This document shows positions 54,514-62,125 of a stretch of DNA of 64,000 nucleotides, in pieces. Below the pieces are notes generated by a model. It worked only from the letters and a program-made list of their open reading frames with translations. It was not told the DNA's origin and made no database searches. The position numbers and the translations under genes are program-made. The DNA comes from Chitinophaga agri. Its GTDB lineage: Bacteria > Bacteroidota > Bacteroidia > Chitinophagales > Chitinophagaceae. The stretch covers positions 2,914,001 through 2,978,000 of the forward strand of contig NZ_CP048113.1 of NCBI RefSeq assembly GCF_010093065.1, given 5' to 3'. The stretch's first letter is position 1, and the number at the start of each line of letters is the position of its first letter.

Positions 54514-55326
54514 ATGAAGCTATTACTTCTCATATGTATCTCACTGCCGGGTATTCTTGCCAGTGCCTGTGCACAAAGCCGGACCGGTAAAAAGGTTACG
54601 GTGAAAGATGCCGTATGGATGCCCAGGGCTTACCTGGAAGCCCGTAAGGTCCATCCTCCACAGGATACATTCTGGAAAACGGTTGATTTCGCCAGGTACC
54701 TGAGCCCTGTGAGCTCACTCCGCACCAGGACCGTCAACCAGCAACAGGACATCAGCGTGTATACATATGGCGCAGAGAACTTCCCGATTGCTGTTACCGG
54801 CACCCGACACGCCGGAACACGAAAAGAGTGGCTGCTCGACAAACCCATCTTTACCGGTGGACAATCCGCCCTGTATGACAGCGTACACTTCAGTCTGATC
54901 AGCCATAACAATGATCCGCAGGACCTTTGGATCGGCCTGGCCTATACCGACGGCAAAAGAGATTCTATACAGCTGTCCACTGTTTCCAGAGAAGACAATA
55001 ATGCACCCCTATGGATGCATGCCAATAACTACCTGTTCTACTATTTCAAAGGTAAACAGTTTGATGTATATGATGATAAAGGTACCTTACTTTACAACGA
55101 TGTGGTGACCGACGAAAACGGGCACCTGAACGGTCTGCCCGGCTACACCTCCTGGAATATCACTGCCACTAATATATTCCAGGTTACATCCGGCAAACAG
55201 GGAGAAGCAGGCATTTCCAGCTTTACAGTGGCATTTAAAGGAGAAGATATTTCGCTACAGCCACAACAGGCAGAAGGCCATGTTAACAGACCATTGGTAC
55301 TAAAAGAGAAGCATCATAAAAATTAG
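54514..55326 (+). CDS. Exported protein of unknown family, candidate Tae4 immunity protein
   Basis: 270 residues starting 6 bases after the amidase gene. The N-terminus is a signal peptide with a possible lipobox (LPGILASACAQS), so the protein is periplasmic or lipid-anchored. The mature part is beta-rich (FWKTVDFARYLSPVSSLRTR, DLWIGLAYTDGKRDSIQLST) and resembles no family I know. Known Tai4 immunity proteins are periplasmic but only about 110-130 residues long. Position and export support an immunity role. Alternatives are an accessory surface lipoprotein or a second effector. Confidence 0.55.
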   Translation: MKLLLLICISLPGILASACAQSRTGKKVTVKDAVWMPRAYLEARKVHPPQDTFWKTVDFARYLSPVSSLRTRTVNQQQDISVYTYGAENFPIAVTGTRHAGTRKEWLLDKPIFTGGQSALYDSVHFSLISHNNDPQDLWIGLAYTDGKRDSIQLSTVSREDNNAPLWMHANNYLFYYFKGKQFDVYDDKGTLLYNDVVTDENGHLNGLPGYTSWNITATNIFQVTSGKQGEAGISSFTVAFKGEDISLQPQQAEGHVNRPLVLKEKHHKN

Positions 55327-55396
55327 GAGACGGGCATCAGGCTATCTACTGTTATATCTTTCCTGACGCCCGGATCTGACACCCAAAATTTTTCTT

Positions 55397-57250
55397 ATGG
55401 CACTGAACACCAGTACTTCATTTTCCATAGCCGGACAAAGGTTTCAGACGTTCAATACGATCGAACTGAGACAGTCTATTGATAACCATCACGAGTTTGA
55501 AATATATGTGAGCTATGACTGGTTTGAAAAACTCGGCGGCGGCATTTCCGGCGCTGCCAATAAATTCCTGGGAGAAGAAATAGAGATCACTGTTGCGCCA
55601 GCGGAACAACTGCCTGGTGTGAAAGACCTTATATTTAAAGGGATCGTGACCAACATCACTACAGGTAAGCTGGGTGACGGTACACACGGACATTGCATCA
55701 TCCGCGGACATAGCCCCAGCATCCTGCTGGATGACGATCCACATATCACACATTACGAAAGCAAGTCCCTCACCGACATCGTTTCTGCTACGGTGAAAAG
55801 TTATCCACCCAATATACTGAAGACAGCAATCAGTCCTGAAACAAAGGAGTCGCAGAAATACGTGGTGCAGTATAAAGAGTCGTCATACGATTTTATACGC
55901 CGTCTTTCTGAGCGCCATGGTGAATGGTTCTTTTACGATGGACAACAACTGATCTTTGGTAAATACTCTCCACAGAAAGCCACCCTGACACACCAGGTGG
56001 ATCTGCTGGAATTCAATATTGCACTATCTGTTAAACCTAACAACGCCAAACTGAATGGCTATGACTACCGGCAGGATAAAGTCGTGGAAGACACCACACA
56101 GTCTAAAGAAACCGGCAAACTGAATGCCTATTCACAACATGCAAGTGACATCAGCAGCAAATTATTCAGCCGTGAAGGCTTGTACAAAATGAATTATCCA
56201 TTTAACAGCAGCGCCAAATCGCAGATGGATAAACTGACCACGCTGCAGAAGAAAGGGAAGCTGGCTAAAATGGTCACAGTAAAAGGCAGCAGTACCAACC
56301 CTTCATTCAGAATTGGTGATACTGTCAGCATCAAGGAATCGGCGATGGGAATGGAACAGCATCATGGCGAGTTCATGATCACCAGCATCCGTCACTATTG
56401 CGGCGCCAATGGCAGTTATCATAACATGTTTGAAGGTATTCCTGCGGATGTAGCCGCACCACATGTCGACCTGTCAAACATTCCCTATACAGAACCTCAA
56501 TCGGCTGTCGTAACAGAAAACAACGATCCTAAAGGACTGGGACGTATACGTGTACGGTTCCGCTGGATGCAGCAGGGACAAACACCCTGGATCAGGGTTG
56601 TATCAGCATCTGGTGGTGGAGATAAGGGTATGTTCATCATGCCGGAAGTTGGAGAAGAGGTGATTACGGAGTTTGAAGGTGGTAATCCCGAACAACCATT
56701 TGTGATCGGCGCTACCTATAATGGCGGTGCAAAGAGTAGCTATGGTAATTCAGGTAATGATATGAAAGCACTTAAGACCCGCAGTGGTAATACTATTCTG
56801 CTGAATGATGCAACAGGCAGTATCACTGTGACAGATAAGAATGGCAGTTGTATGGCGATGGATGGTGCAGGCAACATTACTGTAAGTTCGCAGACACTGA
56901 TCACGGTGAAAACGGAAGATCATATTGTTGTCGAGGCCCCTAATAAAATTGAATTCAAATCCAAAGAGATACATATTGTCGGTACAGAGAAGGTGGTGAT
57001 CGGAGAGAACAACGCCAGTATACTCGTGGATAATGCGGGTAATAATATTGAAAGTGGCGCCAAGACCATTACATCTGCTGCAGAATCAGCCAATACCGTT
57101 TCGAGCGGATCTAATCTCTACATCGATACTAAAAACTTCTATGCAGCAGGTGAAAATGTAGTCAACATTGACAGCAGCAAAGGAAATGTAAAAGTAAACG
57201 GAAAAGTGACGACGGACATTGTTGGTGGCATGCTGAACCTGAACTGTTAA
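55397..57250 (+). CDS. vgrG: Type VI secretion spike protein VgrG
   Basis: 617 residues. The gp27-like part covers about 1-370 (GQRFQTFNTIELRQSIDNHH, YDFIRRLSERHGEWFFYDG), the gp5 OB-fold about 375-460 (DPKGLGRIRVRFRWMQQGQT, PWIRVVSASGGGDKGMFIMP, EVITEFEGGNPEQPFVIG) and a C-terminal beta-helix needle with repeats to the end. There is no fused effector domain and no PAAR motif. It is 70 bases after the candidate immunity gene and 11 bases before the helical-repeat gene. Confidence 0.95.
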   Translation: MALNTSTSFSIAGQRFQTFNTIELRQSIDNHHEFEIYVSYDWFEKLGGGISGAANKFLGEEIEITVAPAEQLPGVKDLIFKGIVTNITTGKLGDGTHGHCIIRGHSPSILLDDDPHITHYESKSLTDIVSATVKSYPPNILKTAISPETKESQKYVVQYKESSYDFIRRLSERHGEWFFYDGQQLIFGKYSPQKATLTHQVDLLEFNIALSVKPNNAKLNGYDYRQDKVVEDTTQSKETGKLNAYSQHASDISSKLFSREGLYKMNYPFNSSAKSQMDKLTTLQKKGKLAKMVTVKGSSTNPSFRIGDTVSIKESAMGMEQHHGEFMITSIRHYCGANGSYHNMFEGIPADVAAPHVDLSNIPYTEPQSAVVTENNDPKGLGRIRVRFRWMQQGQTPWIRVVSASGGGDKGMFIMPEVGEEVITEFEGGNPEQPFVIGATYNGGAKSSYGNSGNDMKALKTRSGNTILLNDATGSITVTDKNGSCMAMDGAGNITVSSQTLITVKTEDHIVVEAPNKIEFKSKEIHIVGTEKVVIGENNASILVDNAGNNIESGAKTITSAAESANTVSSGSNLYIDTKNFYAAGENVVNIDSSKGNVKVNGKVTTDIVGGMLNLNC

Positions 57251-57261
57251 TCCATACATAC

Positions 57262-58641
57262 ATGAATGAGCATAATTCTATAGCACAGTTAGTAAATCAG
57301 ATCCAGCGGGAATGGAAAACGAAGACTGCAGGTAAGCCATCTGCCAGATTTGTACGGTTCATTATCAAACCGGAAGAAGCACGTGTCTATGAGGGATTCT
57401 GCAAACTCGAGTCTTCCGAACATGGAAGTTTGCCGGAGGTATTTGTTACACAGCTGACTGACTTTGAAGATGAAGATACTTTCAGTGCTGCTTTGATCAG
57501 AGACTGGCTGGATACCTACGACAAAAGTCAGGATCTTCTGGAGAAAGTACAACAGCAAACGGCCTTCACCTGGGATACACAACCTTACCGCCAGGCATTG
57601 GAAAAGACCGACGGCACTCCAATGGATGATACATTGCTGGCGATGCTGGCAAGTTTCGTACGGGCATTACCACAGGAACAGAAGGAGCTGGTGCTTGCAT
57701 TGATACCACGACAGGTCAGTCATACCAGGCAAATGAAAGAATGGATCAGCACATTGCTTAAAAAGGGTATTCCTGCCGGTGTGAAACTACTGGTCATTGA
57801 TCATGTGAATGCGGAACATTTTGCCTTTCATGAACGGCAGTTCCCCGATCTACTGCTGAACATTCATATTCCCATGGACCTGCATGGCGCTATTAAAAAA
57901 CTGGCGGCAACCGGTAATCCCAATGACCCCGAGATCATGCTACGCAAGTGTGTTTTTGAGATGGGCGCAGCCTTACAGGACAAAGATGTAAAACGGCTGC
58001 ATCGCTGGGGGCAGCAGGCATTAGATACCACACAGCGAAGTGGCAACAAGGGACTTTTCGCCACCGCACACATCATGTATGCCGGCATGCTGTTTCATTT
58101 CAAAAAAGACCCTAAAATACCTGAACTGCTGGAGCGCGGACAACGTATTGCCAAACAGGGTACACAGCAGGGCGATAATGCCTGTTTGCCACTGATGGTA
58201 CAGTTTTACGGGTATCATGGCGCTTATGCACAGATACGCCGTCGCTTTACAGAAGCGATCAACTGGTTTATACAACAGGCGGAACTCGCCACAAAACATC
58301 AATTTTCGCAACAGGCACTGAATGCCTGGTATCAGGCAGCAGAACTGTGCAGGAGGAAAGACAGCAGCCGCTATTATGATGTGCTGGAAAAAGGCTATCA
58401 AACGGGATGGTGCCTGCCGGATGAAGAGATCACCGCATCCATTTATATCTATCTGCTCCGCGATTATTATGATTATGTACAGATAAAACGAAAACACGAC
58501 ATTATAAAGGAGATAGACGACAGAATGATCCGCCTGTTTGGCAAAGAATGGAAAACCGACGTAGATAATATCCGAAAGAAAAGAGAACCATTGATCCTAC
58601 CATTAGAAACAAACAAAACGCCCGTTACAGCTGGGCTGTAA
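57262..58641 (+). CDS. Helical-repeat (TPR-like) protein downstream of VgrG
   Basis: 459 residues, cytoplasmic, no signal peptide. The N-terminal 100 residues are mixed (FVRFIIKPEEARVYEGFCKL); the rest is helical, with TPR-like pairs (LFATAHIMYAGMLFHFKK, RFTEAINWFIQQAELA, QALNAWYQAAELCRRKDSS). It lies 11 bases after vgrG, where other type VI systems code adaptors or chaperones that load effectors (DUF4123, DUF1795, DUF2169). The sequence does not resemble these, so it may be a Bacteroidota-type adaptor. The last codons form the stem of the minus-strand terminator at 58617. Confidence 0.7.
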   Translation: MNEHNSIAQLVNQIQREWKTKTAGKPSARFVRFIIKPEEARVYEGFCKLESSEHGSLPEVFVTQLTDFEDEDTFSAALIRDWLDTYDKSQDLLEKVQQQTAFTWDTQPYRQALEKTDGTPMDDTLLAMLASFVRALPQEQKELVLALIPRQVSHTRQMKEWISTLLKKGIPAGVKLLVIDHVNAEHFAFHERQFPDLLLNIHIPMDLHGAIKKLAATGNPNDPEIMLRKCVFEMGAALQDKDVKRLHRWGQQALDTTQRSGNKGLFATAHIMYAGMLFHFKKDPKIPELLERGQRIAKQGTQQGDNACLPLMVQFYGYHGAYAQIRRRFTEAINWFIQQAELATKHQFSQQALNAWYQAAELCRRKDSSRYYDVLEKGYQTGWCLPDEEITASIYIYLLRDYYDYVQIKRKHDIIKEIDDRMIRLFGKEWKTDVDNIRKKREPLILPLETNKTPVTAGL

Positions 58642-58649
58642 CAGGCGTT
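58617..58649 (-). terminator. Terminator of the DUF1266 gene, formed inside the end of the TPR gene
   Basis: AACGCC-C-GTTACAGC pairs with GCTGTAAC-A-GGCGTT (58617-58631 with 58635-58649, one mismatch, loop TGG). On the minus strand it is followed by UUUUGUUUG. It overlaps the last eight codons and stop of the plus-strand gene. Confidence 0.7.
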
Positions 58650-58671
58650 GGCAATCAGTTATATCTGCTGT

Positions 58672-59532
58672 TTATTTCACCGGCATATAGGTATAGATGC
58701 TGTATTTACCTTCCAGCATTCCGGCTACTTCCTGTTTAAATGTAGCGTTATCGCTTTCTCCGCCACCCCAGAACTCACGTCCCAGCAGGAAGTCATTAAA
58801 GTAAGCGCTCCAGTTACTGTAACGGGACTGTGCTGCCTGCGGTGCTTTCATCAGCCAGGCCATCGCTTCCCCCCTGTTGAAGTAACCTGCCTGATAAGCT
58901 ACACAGATGTTATTAATATAACGGGCAAGGTCCCAGGCTTTGATACCAGCACTGCTGAACGCGGTATAGTGATCTTTAACGAACTGTATACCTGGCAGAT
59001 CCTTCTTCGTAAGCTTATATTTAGTCAGGTCAATAGTATTAATATCCGCGGATGCACCACCATTTTCATCCAGTACCTTGCGGAACTGTGCATATTGGGT
59101 CTGGTGACCTTCATCCAGTAACCAGGTCAGGGTCTTTTCCAGTTCTGCTACATTGTGAACGTTCCAGTAGTCCGCCAGGGTCGCTTTTGCATCTTTTTCC
59201 CCCGCAGCATCTCCCGGTTTGAAAGGGAAGATGAAATAACGGCTGTAGGCAGCGACCATTTCCTTAGAGAAGCCTTCTGTCCCAGGCTCACTCTTCACAG
59301 AAGGCTTGATCAGACCATCAAAAGTCTGGGCAGGTCCTCCGTAACCATGTACAAAATAAACACCAGCCAGCATGAACGGATATAACTCATCGTTTTTGAT
59401 GGTGACCGCTTCTGCTGTGGCAACTGTCTTCTCCTTTTGTTCCTCCTTACCGGCATTGCTGTTGTTGCATCCCGCTGCTGTAAAAGCCAACAGGCTGATA
59501 GCAGCAATGATATTTGTATACATTCCTTTCAT
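58672..59532 (-). CDS. DUF1266 family lipoprotein
   Basis: 286 residues from the ATG at 59532 (MKGMYTNIIAAISLLAFTAAGC); an ATG at 59523 is also possible. The lipidated Cys is followed by an Asn/Lys/Glu-rich linker. The C-terminal 150 residues (AWDLARYINNICVAYQAGYF, RYSNWSAYFNDFLLGREFWG) match the DUF1266 domain, of unknown function. Most DUF1266 proteins are cytoplasmic, so the lipoprotein signal is notable. It stands opposite to the type VI island and probably does not belong to it. Confidence 0.75.
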   Translation of the reverse strand: MKGMYTNIIAAISLLAFTAAGCNNSNAGKEEQKEKTVATAEAVTIKNDELYPFMLAGVYFVHGYGGPAQTFDGLIKPSVKSEPGTEGFSKEMVAAYSRYFIFPFKPGDAAGEKDAKATLADYWNVHNVAELEKTLTWLLDEGHQTQYAQFRKVLDENGGASADINTIDLTKYKLTKKDLPGIQFVKDHYTAFSSAGIKAWDLARYINNICVAYQAGYFNRGEAMAWLMKAPQAAQSRYSNWSAYFNDFLLGREFWGGGESDNATFKQEVAGMLEGKYSIYTYMPVK

Positions 59533-59620
59533 GTGGTATTTATTTAATAAACAAAGTAGCACCAAATATAGAACTTTTCAAATTTTATAAAATATACACT
59601 ATGATTATCAACACCTTAAT

Positions 59621-59649
59621 AAATACCCTACAAAAGTAGTAGGGTATTT
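59621..59649. promoter_or_regulatory. Inverted repeat overlapping the -33 region of the redoxin promoter
   Basis: AAATACCCTAC (59621-59631) is the perfect inverse of GTAGGGTATTT (59639-59649) with a 7-base spacer. It ends 12 bases before the -7 box. No U-run of terminator type follows on the plus strand, so an operator is the better reading. Confidence 0.5.
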
Positions 59650-59661
59650 AAAAAATATACC

Positions 59662-59669
59662 TATATTTG
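59662..59669 (+). promoter_or_regulatory. -7 promoter box for the poly-Cys ORF/redoxin transcript
   Basis: TATATTTG is an exact match to TAnnTTTG. The transcript would start near 59676, leaving about 187 bases before the redoxin ATG, enough to include the small ORF at 59708. The usual -33 TTG is missing; the inverted repeat occupies its place. Confidence 0.55.
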
Positions 59670-59707
59670 TGTTGTTAATAACAGGCAATCACATAAATGA
59701 AGTTCAT

Positions 59708-59785
59708 ATGCCTAATGTTGTCAAGCCAACGATTACTGAATACACAATGACTGTAGCTATTGCCGTCTGTTGTTGCTGTAACTGA
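59708..59785 (+). CDS. 25-codon ORF with four consecutive Cys codons
   Basis: MPNVVKPTITEYTMTVAIAV is followed by Cys-Cys-Cys-Cys-Asn and TGA (TGT TGT TGC TGT AAC). It lies inside the predicted leader of the redoxin gene, 77 bases before its ATG at 59863, and starts at an ATG in AT-rich context. An overlapping 17-codon frame begins at 59697. Two readings are possible: a cysteine-responsive leader peptide, as known for poly-Cys ORFs in mycobacteria, or a small Cys-tailed peptide that works with the downstream redoxin. Homology cannot be judged here. Confidence 0.45.
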   Translation: MPNVVKPTITEYTMTVAIAVCCCCN

Positions 59786-59862
59786 TTTCAACGTTTCTAA
59801 AAATCATTACAACCATTCATTAATTATTCACTGTTTACCAACCATCCCTTAAAAATTATTTT

Positions 59863-60501
59863 ATGTCTATCAACATCAACAGATACGCAGATTTCTTCCC
59901 TGAATATGAACTCGAATATGTGAAGAAGCCTTTTAAAGACAGAACGCCGATCAGCCCATTGCATACTGGTGACAGACTGCCTTCTTTTAACATTAACAAG
60001 AAAAATATCATTGCTACTTCCGATATATTGAAATCAGTAAATGGCTCGCAGCCGGTAACACAGTTGCTGGACCGTCCGCTGGTAGTCGTATTCCATTCTA
60101 TTCACTGGAACGGTTATGGTGACAAACTGCTGGCAGACCTGAAAGATATCTATGCAGATATCCGTGTGATGGGTGGACAGCTGTTACTCGTAACTGCAGA
60201 AGAAAAGAAATACTTTGATGAGGTTACTGCTGATTTACAGCTGCCGTTTGCTACCATCTGGGACCAGCAGTTCCAGATCGCACGTAAAGCGGGCCTCTAC
60301 TCTCCTTCTGATCCGATCTGGGACAGACTTTCAGGAGTAAATGAAGATGTACCAACTCCGGCGATCTACGTGCTGACCCCGTCACTGAAGATTGCGTATA
60401 GCTCAGTAGATCTGTACATGGAAAAGTCGCTGGAAAAAAGAGATGTACTGTCGGCAGTATATGACGCAAGTCATCAGGATGCTCACGGCATTGCGATCTA
60501 A
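59863..60501 (+). CDS. Redoxin (thioredoxin-fold) protein without any cysteine
   Basis: 212 residues. The AhpC/TSA-like fold is visible: HTGDRLPSFNINKKNI before the core, RPLVVVFHSIHWNGYGDKLL on the first strand and helix, MGGQLLLVTAEEKKYFDEV, and TPAIYVLTPSLKIAYSSV with the cis-Pro type motif. At the catalytic turn (about residues 78-86), where C-x-x-C or the peroxidatic Cys belongs, it has HSIHWNGYG. No cysteine occurs anywhere in the protein, so it cannot do thiol chemistry itself. It may be a structural or binding protein, or act with the Cys-rich peptide coded upstream. Closed by a strong terminator. Confidence 0.75.
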   Translation: MSININRYADFFPEYELEYVKKPFKDRTPISPLHTGDRLPSFNINKKNIIATSDILKSVNGSQPVTQLLDRPLVVVFHSIHWNGYGDKLLADLKDIYADIRVMGGQLLLVTAEEKKYFDEVTADLQLPFATIWDQQFQIARKAGLYSPSDPIWDRLSGVNEDVPTPAIYVLTPSLKIAYSSVDLYMEKSLEKRDVLSAVYDASHQDAHGIAI

Positions 60502-60519
60502 ACATATTATGCAGAGAAA

Positions 60520-60568
60520 CAGAAAGGGTTGGACGCTACTGCTGTCCAACCCTTTCTGTTTTTATTTG
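60520..60568 (+). terminator. Terminator after the redoxin gene
   Basis: CAGAAAGGGTTGGAC (60520-60534) pairs perfectly with 60544-60558 (15 bp, 9-base loop), followed by TTTTTATTTG. It lies 19 bases after the stop at 60501. Confidence 0.92.
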
Positions 60569-60579
60569 TAACTTAAAGC

Positions 60580-60873
60580 ATGCAAACTACCCCTGAACAA
60601 CCCATGTCTGAAGAAAAAGAACCCGCTTCCCGCAGTACATTGATCTGGATGATCGTCATAGCCCTGATTGGTTTCGGATTTGCCATTTTCCGGTTCGTAC
60701 AGTTCACCACACAGGAGCATCCGCTGAGAAGCGTCAGGCTGACGCGTATAGAGCTCTATATTTACCGCGCTACCGGTTACTGGGGCGTTATTGTCATATT
60801 TCTTTTAATGGGCGTCTTTGGGCTCTATAACGCCATTAAAACTTCGAGGGCGCTCAGTTCCAGTAAACCGTAA
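60580..60873 (+). CDS. Small inner membrane protein
   Basis: 97 residues. A charged N-terminus (about 1-22), a membrane helix (LIWMIVIALIGFGFAIFRFV), a basic loop, then a second helix (YWGVIVIFLLMGVFGLYNAI) and a short Ser-rich tail. Both termini should face the cytoplasm. No family recognised. Its last 20 bases overlap the convergent gene at 60854. Confidence 0.7.
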   Translation: MQTTPEQPMSEEKEPASRSTLIWMIVIALIGFGFAIFRFVQFTTQEHPLRSVRLTRIELYIYRATGYWGVIVIFLLMGVFGLYNAIKTSRALSSSKP

Positions 60874-62095
60874 CTTCCGGCGGCTCGATATAATCCTGCC
60901 ACATATGCTCTATTTCTTCGGTTGTCAGATCGTTCATGAAGGAGACAACGCGGTAATACAAAGCATAAGCCTTGCCGTACTGCAGCGTCCAGGGCTTCAT
61001 TTTCGTCGGACTATAATTCATCATGATCTCTCCTCTTTCTGAGTTTTCCGGCCATACGCGTACAGGCTGGGGAGAATCGTAATTGCCAGGAAAGTTCATG
61101 ACCAGGATACCGGCCTTTCCCTTTTCTGTACGTCCGGTGATCTTGATCCAGCGGGCACGGGTACTGTCAGCATTCGCCCGTGTCTTACCTTCGGAAGTCA
61201 GCACTTCACTATTATTAGCCGTCCAGGCGGCATTGGTCCTTAATCCGAAGCCACCGCCGTAACGATATTGCAGGAAGGTAATACCCGCTGTGTCTGCGCA
61301 ATTGAGATAATCGTAAAAGTCCCATATAAACCGGGTGGTATCTGTACCCGCACGGTATGCCCTTACGGCCCATTCTTCACTGATGGCTACCGTTTCCGTT
61401 CCACCTGTAAAGGCAATATGATCGTGCAGCACTACAAATCCGGCAACTACCGGCCCCTGCATCCTGGAGACAATTCCTTTAAAACGTACAGTACCTTCTT
61501 TCTTCTGTAGATTCCAGAAATCAGTTTCATTTCCTTTAAATGAAGTATGTGTCCAGGGGTTCCAGATACCCATATGATGCCAGTGCCCTTTAGGGTGGAT
61601 ATTGGTGATCACCTGGCCGTCCGGCGCCCATAGCGGATGAATAAAACCACTACGACGATACATTTTGTCAATGCCTGCCGGAGGCTCAACAGTCTGATAG
61701 TTATATTGCAATAGCTTACGGGCTCCCTCTCTCAACAATAAGGTGCCCGCAGTATCTTTTACCTGCATATAGGAACTTGCCATCAGTGGTGCGCCTTTGA
61801 TCAGTTCATAGATACGGGTGGTATCCCGCTCCGTTGTCCCGTCCAGTATCCAGTGCAGCGTGTTGCCGTACAACTGGAATGGTACAGGAATACGCTGGTC
61901 ATTGCGTACTTCAACCAATCGCAGAGAATCATACATGGGAGAGCGTGTGGTGCGCAGACTGGTAGATACCATTGTATTAACACGCTTAGATGCACCGGAC
62001 CTTACATCTATCCTGGCGACCACCTGTGCCTGTACTGAAGGGGCGACAACGAACAGCAGGAGTGCAATAACACTCCACATACATTTGTTTTTCAT
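60854..62095 (-). CDS. DUF6807 (PmoA-named) exported protein
   Basis: 413 residues with a signal peptide (VIALLLFVVAPSVQAQ). Motifs SGFIHPLWAPDGQVITNIHP and GHWHHMGIWNPWTHTSFKG identify the DUF6807 family, annotated in databases as methane oxygenase PmoA although it is unrelated to methane oxidation in these bacteria. The His-rich region may bind metal or sugar. In Bacteroidota the family occurs in carbohydrate loci. It starts 31 bases after the epimerase stop and is likely in its operon. Confidence 0.8.
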   Translation of the reverse strand: MKNKCMWSVIALLLFVVAPSVQAQVVARIDVRSGASKRVNTMVSTSLRTTRSPMYDSLRLVEVRNDQRIPVPFQLYGNTLHWILDGTTERDTTRIYELIKGAPLMASSYMQVKDTAGTLLLREGARKLLQYNYQTVEPPAGIDKMYRRSGFIHPLWAPDGQVITNIHPKGHWHHMGIWNPWTHTSFKGNETDFWNLQKKEGTVRFKGIVSRMQGPVVAGFVVLHDHIAFTGGTETVAISEEWAVRAYRAGTDTTRFIWDFYDYLNCADTAGITFLQYRYGGGFGLRTNAAWTANNSEVLTSEGKTRANADSTRARWIKITGRTEKGKAGILVMNFPGNYDSPQPVRVWPENSERGEIMMNYSPTKMKPWTLQYGKAYALYYRVVSFMNDLTTEEIEHMWQDYIEPPEVTVYWN

Positions 62096-62125
62096 AACAG
62101 TGTTCTATTTGAGGGTAATGGGTTC

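Noticed and set aside
57061..57250. C-terminal repeats of VgrG considered as a fused effector domain
   Set aside because: They continue the beta-helix needle pattern; no catalytic motif is visible.
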